This document shows, in pieces, positions 35,801 through 42,603 of a stretch of 64,000 nucleotides of DNA. The position numbers and the translations under genes were made by a program. The notes under the pieces were generated by a model. It was not told the DNA's origin. It saw only the letters and a program-made list of their open reading frames with translations, and did no database searches. Where the stretch lies: NCBI RefSeq assembly GCF_039537875.1, contig NZ_BAABBI010000001.1, positions 868,001 to 932,000 on the forward strand, written 5' to 3'. The stretch's first letter is position 1, and each line of letters begins with the position of its first letter. The stretch is from Corallibacter vietnamensis. Lineage in GTDB: Bacteria > Bacteroidota > Bacteroidia > Flavobacteriales > Flavobacteriaceae.

Positions 35801-36190
35801 AATCTGTATACGCAACTAAATAATCTTAAAACTGAAGAGGAATTACAAAAATTTGAATCTGAAATTATAGACCGTTTTGGAGAACTGCCAACACAAGTTG
35901 TAGATTTATTAAATAGTGTGAGAATAAAATGGATCGCAGCAAAAATTGGCCTAGAAAAATTAGTGATGAAGCATGGTAAAATGGTAGGTTATTTTATCAA
36001 TAATCAACAAAGTGGTTTTTACCAAAGCAGTGGTTTTACAAAAGTCTTACAGTTTGTTCAATCACATCCGCAAGCTTGTAAAATGAAAGAAAAGCAAACA
36101 CGAGCAGGCCTTCGTTTGTTGCTAACCTTTGAGCGTATAAAAACTGTAGATCAAGCACTAGCCGTTTTAAAACCAATTTTGGCTCAATAA
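32837..36190 (+). CDS. mfd: Transcription-repair coupling factor
   Basis: About 1,117 residues from the TTG at 32837 (read as MSKSILSQTYDQ). N-terminal UvrB-like part (about 20-400), an RNA-polymerase-interacting CarD-like domain (GDYVTHIDHGIGRFGGLQ, about 440-510), then SF2 translocase motifs: DRLVCGDVGFGKTEVA (Walker A), DEEQKFGV (DEEQ box), TATPIPRTLQ and QMRGRVGRS. C-terminal TRCF domain follows. It removes RNA polymerase stalled at lesions and recruits UvrA. The start is chosen because the promoter overlaps the earlier TTG. Confidence 0.96.
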   Translation: MSKSILSQTYDQALQTQNLHTAIAQSQSRTHLKGLVGSSFSFVLAETFKQSNKPFLLVFNDKEEAAFYLNDLEVMLNGKDVLFYPGSYRRPYQIEETDNANVLLRAEVLNRINSQKKPAVIVTYPDALFEKVVTRRELEKNTLKIAVNDNLSIDFVNEVLFEYKFKRVDFVTEPGEFSVRGGIVDVFSFSHDEPYRIEFFGDEVDSIRTFDVETQLSTEQIKKISIIPNVANKFLEESRQSFLKYMAQKTVVFIKNADMLFSRIDDFYGKAEEAFQKLSKDIKHAEPEALFCNAALLKKQLLDFTLVEFGTSNILTSSSDAAKVITYNTTPQPSFNKQFNVLIDDLNLHHNKGYTNYIACVSEQQAKRFHDIFEDVDHDVHYKTVVLSLFQGFVDHDNKITCYTDHQIFERYHKFHLKNGYAKKQAITLKELTNLDIGDYVTHIDHGIGRFGGLQKIDVEGKKQEAIKLIYGERDVLYLSIHSLHKITKFNGKDGKPPKVYKLGSKAWKTLKQKTKTRVKEIAFNLIKLYAKRKLEKGYQYNPDSYMQHELEASFLYEDTPDQSTATADIKADMESERPMDRLVCGDVGFGKTEVAIRAAFKAVDNGKQVAVLVPTTILAYQHYRTFKERLKDFPVTVDYVNRFRTAKEKRNTLENLESGAVDIIIGTHQLANKNVAFKDLGLLIVDEEQKFGVAVKEKLRTLKQNVDVLTLTATPIPRTLQFSLMAARDLSVITTPPPNRYPIESHVIRFGEETIRDAVSYEIERGGQVFFIHNRIENIKEVAGMIQRLVPDAKIAVGHGQMDGKKLEQLMLSFMSGEFDVLVSTTIIESGLDVPNANTIFINNANNFGLSDLHQMRGRVGRSNKKAFCYFITPEYSAMTEDARKRITALSQFTELGSGFNIAMKDLEIRGAGDLLGGEQSGFINDIGFDTYQKILNEAIEELKENEFKELYQDEGKPKEYVKDITIDSDFELLFPDDYVNNITERLNLYTQLNNLKTEEELQKFESEIIDRFGELPTQVVDLLNSVRIKWIAAKIGLEKLVMKHGKMVGYFINNQQSGFYQSSGFTKVLQFVQSHPQACKMKEKQTRAGLRLLLTFERIKTVDQALAVLKPILAQ

Positions 36191-36211
36191 TTGAATGTAA
36201 AAGAAAAAACA

Positions 36212-37522
36212 ATGATGAAAAAACATATTTTAATACTGCTTTTGTTTCCAATAATGCTGTTTTCACAGCACAATATTAAAGGTGTTTTTTCACCTGCCGA
36301 ATCATTCACATTTGCATTATTATACAAGTCTACTCCAGAAGGAGCAAGTTATATAAACCAATCAAAAATTGAATCTGACGGATCGTTTGTATTTAATTTA
36401 GATCAAAACGCAGAAACAGGTATCTATAAAATTGTTTATGCAATTCCGCCAGAGGATAATAATTTTGAGGTGTTTTACAACGGTAGAGAGCATGTGACTT
36501 TTCACTTTGATTTGGATAAAGGTTTAAGCTTTTCAGAATCTTCAGAAAATATACTTTGGCATACATATACTGATAGTATTTCAAAATTAAATGGCGAGAT
36601 AAGTAAACTTTACGCTTCAAATTCACCTAATAAAAAATCATTGGAAGCCGTTTTTAAAACACTTTATAAAACGCAAGATGGTTTTGAAAAGCAAGCAGCA
36701 AACATGATGGTTTTGCCTTTTGTAAAATCAAACAAAATGTATGTTCCTAAAGCATTTGAAGATGTAGAAACGTATTCAGTAAACTTAATGACACATTATT
36801 TTGATGCGATAGATTTTGGTAATCCATTAATTCAAAGTTCAGATTTTTTGATAAATAGAGTAGAAGCCTATGTGTTTGCAATGCCAGAAAATGAAAACGC
36901 GTATAAAAAAGCAATAGATCACGTGGTAAAGGCTGTAGGAGATCAAAACTCACAAACAAAAATTTATTTACTAGAAACACTTTGGCAACACATGCTTAAT
37001 AATAATCAAGCATCAGTTGCAACGTACATTAGTGACACTTATTTGTTACCGCTGGCTAAAGCATTTAATAGAGCAGATTTAGAACAGGTACTTGTTAATT
37101 ATAACAAAACCGCTATAGGCAAGAAAGCAACAGATTTTAAGTTCACATATTTAGAAAAAAAGAAACCAATAAAAACTTCATTATACGAGGTAGATATGCC
37201 TCATAAAGGATTGTTGATTTTTTGGAGTAGTACCTGCAGTCATTGTTTACAGGAACTGCCAAAAGTAAAGGCTATAATGGAAAAACATCCTGATGTTAAA
37301 GTTATAGCGTATGGACTTGAAGATGGTGTTTTAAATTGGAAAAAAACAATTACTGACTTTCCAGGTTTTATTCATACTTATGATTTAGGAAAATGGGATA
37401 GCCCATTGGTTGAAGATTATGGAGTTCAAGCGACACCAAGTTATTTTATATTAGATAGCGATAAAACTATATTAGCAAAACCAGAACACGCCGAAGATTT
37501 AGAAGCGTATTTTCAAGATTAA
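36212..37522 (+). CDS. Secreted thioredoxin-like (TlpA/ResA-type) protein with DUF4369-like N-terminus
   Basis: 436 residues starting at tandem ATGs (36212, 36215). Signal peptide (KKHILILLLFPIMLFSQ), a beta-rich N-terminal domain (about 25-130) of the kind found in Bacteroidota thiol proteins, a helical middle part, and a C-terminal thioredoxin domain with a CxxC motif in WSSTCSHCLQELPKV and a cis-Pro at QATPSYFI. It is a periplasmic thiol oxidoreductase, possibly for cytochrome or protein disulfides. It begins about 20 bp after mfd and may be co-transcribed. Confidence 0.85.
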   Translation: MMKKHILILLLFPIMLFSQHNIKGVFSPAESFTFALLYKSTPEGASYINQSKIESDGSFVFNLDQNAETGIYKIVYAIPPEDNNFEVFYNGREHVTFHFDLDKGLSFSESSENILWHTYTDSISKLNGEISKLYASNSPNKKSLEAVFKTLYKTQDGFEKQAANMMVLPFVKSNKMYVPKAFEDVETYSVNLMTHYFDAIDFGNPLIQSSDFLINRVEAYVFAMPENENAYKKAIDHVVKAVGDQNSQTKIYLLETLWQHMLNNNQASVATYISDTYLLPLAKAFNRADLEQVLVNYNKTAIGKKATDFKFTYLEKKKPIKTSLYEVDMPHKGLLIFWSSTCSHCLQELPKVKAIMEKHPDVKVIAYGLEDGVLNWKKTITDFPGFIHTYDLGKWDSPLVEDYGVQATPSYFILDSDKTILAKPEHAEDLEAYFQD

Positions 37523-37882
37523 TTAAAAATGATAAAACGCATCTTCGTAATGCGTAACCGTTTCGGTTGTATTGTTTTTTAAAACAGCAATCACGTCAAA
37601 GCGTGCTTCTAGATCAATATCATTTTCAGTAATATAGGCATCCATGGCTTTTACCAGTAACTTAACTTTTGAAGGTGTAACAAATTCTTGAGGATCGCCA
37701 AAAAAAGCTGAATTTCTAGTTTTAACTTCAACACAAATCATGGTGTTTTTATATTTGGCAATGATATCAATTTCAGCTTTTTGAAATCTAAAATTTCGCT
37801 CAATAATTTCATAGCCTTTAGATTCTAAATAATCTGTAGCTAACTGTTCGCCTATTTTACCAAGTTCGTTATGTTGTGCCAT
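37523..37882 (-). CDS. YraN-family (UPF0102) endonuclease-like protein
   Basis: A 119-residue protein of the YraN/UPF0102 family: GKIGEQLATDYLESKGYEI, a NFRFQKAEIDIIAKY nuclease-like Glu/Asp motif and CVEVKTRNS with the Glu-Val-Lys core of Holliday-junction resolvase-like folds. Function in bacteria is not settled. It is convergent and directly abuts the thioredoxin-like gene (0 bp). Confidence 0.9.
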   Translation of the reverse strand: MAQHNELGKIGEQLATDYLESKGYEIIERNFRFQKAEIDIIAKYKNTMICVEVKTRNSAFFGDPQEFVTPSKVKLLVKAMDAYITENDIDLEARFDVIAVLKNNTTETVTHYEDAFYHF

Positions 37883-37884
37883 TT

Positions 37885-37914
37885 TATTCCTACGAAAGCA
37901 GAAATCCCTGCTTC
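37885..37914. repeat. Short palindromic intergenic repeat
   Basis: Between YraN and the carboxypeptidase gene lies ATTCCTACGAAAGCAGAAAT followed by CCCTGCTT, an imperfect inverted repeat (core TTCCT.CGAAAGCAG). It resembles the small palindromic elements recalled from intergenic regions of flavobacterial genomes. Only this copy was noticed in the window. Confidence 0.45.
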
Positions 37915-37928
37915 AATTTAAAATCGTT

Positions 37929-38945
37929 TCACTTTTCAAAAACCACCGTTGATTTATCCTTGTCAACAGTCAATTTTACAGTGCTTCCCAATATCATGGC
38001 GCGATTGTCTTTTTCATGACCAGCAGGCATATTAAACGCAATAGGAAAATCGTAATCAGCCAAAGCATCTAAAATAAGTTGCTCAATAGATGTTCCCCAA
38101 AGCGTTGTGTTTTTACGAAGCTTTGTCATGTCGCCTACTAAAACACCTGCGCAATTATCAAAATATCCAGCGCGTTTTAAACTTTGTAACATGCGGTCTA
38201 TATGATATTTATACTCACCAATTTCTTCTATAAATAAAATTTTTCCAGAAGTATTAATACTGGTGCTTGATCCTAACATTGTGTGTAACATAGTTAAGTT
38301 ACCACCAACAATAGGAGCTGTAACAACACCAGGTTTATTGTAGCTTGAACCTTTTAGAGTATAAGAAAGAGACTCACCAAAAATAGCAGCTTTAAACGTG
38401 CTCACAGTTTCTGGAATTTCGGTTAAATCTTTTGTAAGGCTCACACACATCATAGCATGTATGGTTTCAAATCCTTGGTTATGAAATAAATTATGAAGTG
38501 CAGTTATATCACTATAACCTATAAGCCATTTGGGTTGTGTTTTAAGTTTTGTAAAATCCAGTTTGTCTAAAATTCTTACAGCTCCATATCCACCACGAGC
38601 ACACCAAATAGCACTTATAGTTGGGTCGTCCATAGCTTTTTGAAAGTCTTCACAACGCTCATCATCAGTTCCAGCAAAATGGTTTGCTTGACTAAAAACA
38701 TGTTTGCCAACAACAGCATGCAAGCCCCAACTTTTAAGTAAATCAACAGCTTGTTGTACTTCGCCTTGGCGATTTTTTAATATTCCTGAAGGCGCTACAA
38801 TAGCAACGGTATCGCCTGCTTTAAGATATTCTGGTTGTATCAAATTAGTAGTGGTTTGTGAGTGTTTATTTTGTGCAAAAAAGGCTTGTATTCCGAAGAA
38901 AAAAACCAAACAACATAAACATATTTTAAGGACAAATTTAGACAT
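37929..38945 (-). CDS. LD-carboxypeptidase (muramoyltetrapeptide carboxypeptidase, S66 family)
   Basis: About 338 residues from the ATG at 38945 (MSKFVLKICLC); an upstream ATG at 38960 would add five residues. A signal peptide or anchor (LCCLVFFFGIQAFFAQ) is followed by the S66 fold: AGDTVAIVAPSG, the nucleophile-bearing AIWCARGGYGAVR, IGYSDITALHN, and FIEEIGEYKYHIDRM. It trims the terminal D-Ala from peptidoglycan tetrapeptides; the signal sequence suggests periplasmic action. Confidence 0.9.
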   Translation of the reverse strand: MSKFVLKICLCCLVFFFGIQAFFAQNKHSQTTTNLIQPEYLKAGDTVAIVAPSGILKNRQGEVQQAVDLLKSWGLHAVVGKHVFSQANHFAGTDDERCEDFQKAMDDPTISAIWCARGGYGAVRILDKLDFTKLKTQPKWLIGYSDITALHNLFHNQGFETIHAMMCVSLTKDLTEIPETVSTFKAAIFGESLSYTLKGSSYNKPGVVTAPIVGGNLTMLHTMLGSSTSINTSGKILFIEEIGEYKYHIDRMLQSLKRAGYFDNCAGVLVGDMTKLRKNTTLWGTSIEQLILDALADYDFPIAFNMPAGHEKDNRAMILGSTVKLTVDKDKSTVVFEK

Positions 38946-38988
38946 ATTGTAAATGTACATTTTTTTTCAGAAACGCTCTTAAATTACG

Positions 38989-38996
38989 TATTTTTG
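38989..38996 (+). promoter_or_regulatory. Promoter -7 element of metG
   Basis: TATTTTTG matches TAnnTTTG exactly, 23 bases before the metG ATG at 39019. Confidence 0.55.
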
Positions 38997-39018
38997 TAGC
39001 TTCAGAAAACGAGATAAC

Positions 39019-41118
39019 ATGTCAAAAAGATATACCATTACGGCGGCTTTGCCATATACAAACGGTCCAATTCATATAGGACATTTAGCAGGTGTTTATG
39101 TTCCTGCTGATATTTATGCGCGTTACCAACGCTTAACAGGAAACGATGTGGCCTTTGTTTGCGGTAGCGATGAGCATGGTGTTCCTATTACTATAAAAGC
39201 AAAAAAAGAAGGTGTATCACCTCAAGATGTCGTTGATAAATATCATGCCATTATTAAAAAATCTTTTGAAGATTTTGGAATTACCTTTGATAATTACTCA
39301 AGAACATCAGCGCAAATTCACCATGAAACGGCTTCAGAATTTTTCTTGGAGTTGTATAAAAAAGGGGAGTTTATTGAAGAAGTTACCGAGCAGTTATATG
39401 ATGAAGAAGCTAAACAGTTTTTGGCAGACCGTTTTGTGATTGGAACCTGCCCAAAATGTGGTAATGAAGAAGCTTATGGTGATCAATGTGAAAAATGTGG
39501 AACCAGCCATAATGCTACCGATTTAATTAACCCAAAATCGGCTATTACTGGCAATGCGCCAACCCTAAAAGAAACGAAACACTGGTTTTTACCATTAGAT
39601 AAACACGAAGATTTTTTAAAAGAATGGATTTTAAAAGGTCATAAAAAAGATTGGAAACCTAATGTTTACGGACAAGTAAAATCTTGGATTGACGATGGTT
39701 TACGACCTCGTGCTGTAACACGTGATTTAGATTGGGGAATTCCTGTCCCTGTTGAAGGTGGCGAAGGCAAAGTGCTTTACGTATGGTTTGATGCTCCAAT
39801 TGGTTACATTTCGGCAACCAAAGAGTGGGCTGAACGCGAAGGAAAAGATTGGGAACCATACTGGAAAGACGAAAACACCAAATTGGTTCACTTCATAGGA
39901 AAAGATAATATTGTATTTCACTGTATCATTTTCCCAAGTATGCTAAAAGCAGAAGGCTCATATATTTTACCAGATAATGTGCCAGCTAACGAGTTTTTAA
40001 ATTTAGAAGGCAATAAATTATCTACGTCTAAAAACTGGGCAGTTTGGTTGCCAGAATATTTAGAAGATTTTCCTGACAAGCAAGATGTTTTGCGTTATGC
40101 ATTAACAGCCAATGCACCAGAAACCAAAGACAACGATTTTACTTGGAAAGATTTTCAGGCAAGAAACAATAACGAGTTGGTAGCCATTTTTGGAAACTTT
40201 ATAAACCGTGTTGTTGTTTTAACCAACAAATATTACAATGGTATTGTTCCAGAGCTAAGTGACTATTCTCAAGTTGACGAAGAAACACTTGCTGCTGTAA
40301 AAGCGTATCCAGATGTTATTGCAAGTTCTATTGAGCGTTACCGTTTTCGTGAGGCAAGTCAGGAATTGATGAATCTTGCACGATTGGGTAATAAGTATTT
40401 AGCTGATGAAGAACCTTGGAAAGTCATTAAAGAAGATGAAGCTCGTACAAAAACAATTATGTTTGTAGCACTACAAATAGCATCGGCTTTAGCAACTATA
40501 AGCGAACCGTTTTTACCGTTTACTTCAGAGAAATTGAAAAAGATTCTTCGCGTTGCTCTGAATGACAACGTCAGTTCGAGTGATTCGACGAAGGAGAATT
40601 GTATCGAGAACTCTTGGGAAGACATTTCAACTAAAGATATTTTGCTTCCTGCAGGACATCAAATAGGAAAAGCTGAATTGTTATTCAATAAAATTGAAGA
40701 TAAAGACATTCAAGCACAATTAGATAAACTAGAAGCGAGTAAAAAGGCTAATGAAGCTGCTAATAAAGCAACCGAACCACAAAAAGAAGAAATCACTTTT
40801 GATGATTTTACAAAGTTAGATTTACGTGTAGGAACGATTATTGAAGCCGAAAAAATGCCGAAAGCCAAAAAGCTTTTAGTCTTAAAAGTTGACACAGGTA
40901 TTGACACCAGAACCATAGTTTCTGGTATTGCTGAAAGCTTTACTGCCGAAGAAGTTATAGGAAAACGTGTTACCGTTTTAGTGAATTTAGCACCAAGGAA
41001 ATTACGTGGTGTTGAAAGCGAAGGTATGATTTTAATGACCGAAAGCCCTGAAGGTAAATTGGTGTTTGTAAATCCTGATGCGAACCAAGACGTTGCGAAC
41101 GGTTTACAGATAAGTTAA
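39019..41118 (+). CDS. metG: Methionyl-tRNA synthetase with C-terminal tRNA-binding domain
   Basis: 699 residues. Class I signatures HIGH-like (GPIHIGHLAG) and KMSKS-like (NKLSTSKNW) are present, with a zinc-binding knuckle (CPKCGNEEAYGDQCEKCG) and a C-terminal EMAP/Trbp111 domain (about 590-699). Around residues 507-532 there is an unusual Ser/Asn-rich insert (LRVALNDNVSSSDSTK and following) encoded by a repeat element (see 40541-40612). The reading frame is intact, so the enzyme is probably functional. It charges methionine onto tRNA and has its own promoter. Confidence 0.96.
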   Translation: MSKRYTITAALPYTNGPIHIGHLAGVYVPADIYARYQRLTGNDVAFVCGSDEHGVPITIKAKKEGVSPQDVVDKYHAIIKKSFEDFGITFDNYSRTSAQIHHETASEFFLELYKKGEFIEEVTEQLYDEEAKQFLADRFVIGTCPKCGNEEAYGDQCEKCGTSHNATDLINPKSAITGNAPTLKETKHWFLPLDKHEDFLKEWILKGHKKDWKPNVYGQVKSWIDDGLRPRAVTRDLDWGIPVPVEGGEGKVLYVWFDAPIGYISATKEWAEREGKDWEPYWKDENTKLVHFIGKDNIVFHCIIFPSMLKAEGSYILPDNVPANEFLNLEGNKLSTSKNWAVWLPEYLEDFPDKQDVLRYALTANAPETKDNDFTWKDFQARNNNELVAIFGNFINRVVVLTNKYYNGIVPELSDYSQVDEETLAAVKAYPDVIASSIERYRFREASQELMNLARLGNKYLADEEPWKVIKEDEARTKTIMFVALQIASALATISEPFLPFTSEKLKKILRVALNDNVSSSDSTKENCIENSWEDISTKDILLPAGHQIGKAELLFNKIEDKDIQAQLDKLEASKKANEAANKATEPQKEEITFDDFTKLDLRVGTIIEAEKMPKAKKLLVLKVDTGIDTRTIVSGIAESFTAEEVIGKRVTVLVNLAPRKLRGVESEGMILMTESPEGKLVFVNPDANQDVANGLQIS
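40541..40612. repeat. Palindromic repeat element inserted in frame within metG
   Basis: This stretch looks unlike the coding DNA around it. It reads as two joined segments: ATTCTTCGCG..CTCTGAATGACA and GTCAGTTCGAGTGATTCG..TATCGAGAACT, with arms AGTTC (40573) and GAACT (40608-40612). Both parts resemble short intergenic repeats recalled from flavobacterial genomes. It adds roughly 22-24 codons between the anticodon-binding helical domain and the linker (WEDISTKD) without breaking the frame. Confidence 0.6.
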
Positions 41119-41120
41119 TT

Positions 41121-42524
41121 ATGAGGAGTTTTATAGCCTTCTTTTTTTGCTTATTATGCTACACCTCTATAGCTCAAAATGCTTGGTTACAATCTTCTAA
41201 TTATCATTTTGAGACACATCCTGTTAGTGATATTGCACCTGTTGTAAACAAGGAAACAAGAAATATTGCATTGTTTTATAAAGTAAAAAAAGGGTATGTG
41301 GCAGAACTTTATAATGACAAAAAAGAATTGCTATATGAAACAGTTGTTTCCAACATTTCTTCAGGTGATTTGGTGGGCTGCATCTATGAAAAAAACACAT
41401 ATACTTTGTTTTTTTCTAATCGTTCAAAGAGTAAAATCGGCTGCGTTAAAATAGACTTTACAACAGGGACTTATACAGTAATTAAAGATCTGAATTTAAG
41501 TATAAAAGGAGAAAAAGCTATCCAATTTATTACAGATGAAAACAAACTCCATTTGCTTACTGTAGAAAAAAAGAAATCAATATTAAAATTATATTCTTTC
41601 AATGTTCAAGGAGGTTTTATTGAGAAATCTTATGATTTGTCAGATGAGGTTTTTGAGAGTGATAATGAACTAACATATTCACTGTACTCGTTTCTGTATG
41701 TAATTAATAAACTAACCAAATTTGAATTTATAGATAACAGTTTGCCTTGCTCTTTAGAACAAGCTTCATTACCTACAAAAATTTTTTCTCAAGACGGACA
41801 TGTTTTTTTAACGATTAATCTCACAAGTAAGTTTACTTATATCATTAAATTAAGCTTAAAAGAACCTCGTTATGATTTTAAGAAGATCACAAATGAAAGC
41901 TTTAAAAAAGGGAATTATTACAATACTCATAATAGTTTTTTGTTAGGCGATAAATTGTTTGAAGCATATATAACCAACGAGAGGTTTGTAATGGATATTA
42001 TTGATTTAGAAAGTCAAAAATCATTAAAGCAGTTTTCTATTACTGAAAAAGACTCTATTTATTTTAAAAACACCCCAATTATCCAAGAAGGAGGTGATTT
42101 TGATAACTATAGAGAGTTTGAAAAGACAACAAAATTTATTAGAAAAATATTGTATTCTAAAATGGCATTGTCTGTTTACAAATTAGATGCTAATTATGTT
42201 GTGACTATTGGTAGTTATGAACCAAAACCAGGAGCAATAACAATGGTTGGCGCTATGGTTGGAGGTCTTACAGGAGCTATTATTTTTTCAATGTTTGATT
42301 CGTATTCTAACAGTAAATCTGTAAAAATATTAAGTTTATTAGATAGTAACTTTAATCATGTTCAAGGAGATATTCCAGATAATAAATTTGATGCAATTCA
42401 TAGTTTTATTGAAGATAAAAAATTAAAGGAAATGAGCGCTCAAACAGTCTTTAAATATGATAATTTATACATTTGGGGCTTTTATAGCGATGTTTCAAAA
42501 ATGTATAAATTTTATTCTTTTTAA
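41121..42524 (+). CDS. Secreted protein of unknown function, downstream of metG
   Basis: 467 residues with a signal peptide (MRSFIAFFFCLLCYTSIAQ). The body is beta-rich with repeated strand-turn patterns, hinting at a propeller-like fold. A Gly-rich hydrophobic segment near residue 375 (MVGAMVGGLTGAIIFSMF) could be one membrane helix. No known domain is recognised. It starts two bases after metG ends, so it is probably co-transcribed, though a functional link is not evident. Confidence 0.72.
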   Translation: MRSFIAFFFCLLCYTSIAQNAWLQSSNYHFETHPVSDIAPVVNKETRNIALFYKVKKGYVAELYNDKKELLYETVVSNISSGDLVGCIYEKNTYTLFFSNRSKSKIGCVKIDFTTGTYTVIKDLNLSIKGEKAIQFITDENKLHLLTVEKKKSILKLYSFNVQGGFIEKSYDLSDEVFESDNELTYSLYSFLYVINKLTKFEFIDNSLPCSLEQASLPTKIFSQDGHVFLTINLTSKFTYIIKLSLKEPRYDFKKITNESFKKGNYYNTHNSFLLGDKLFEAYITNERFVMDIIDLESQKSLKQFSITEKDSIYFKNTPIIQEGGDFDNYREFEKTTKFIRKILYSKMALSVYKLDANYVVTIGSYEPKPGAITMVGAMVGGLTGAIIFSMFDSYSNSKSVKILSLLDSNFNHVQGDIPDNKFDAIHSFIEDKKLKEMSAQTVFKYDNLYIWGFYSDVSKMYKFYSF

Positions 42525-42566
42525 AAAGAATTTTCATTGATTACTAGTTATATTTAAAAACCAATA

Positions 42567-42594
42567 TACTCGTGAAATTTAGCGAGTACTTTTT
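42567..42594 (+). terminator. Possible weak terminator
   Basis: Inverted repeat TACTCG (42567-42572) and CGAGTA (42583-42588) followed by CTTTTTCT. It lies between the unknown secreted-protein gene and tex. The stem is short, so this is uncertain. Confidence 0.4.
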
Positions 42595-42603
42595 CTATTT
42601 AAT

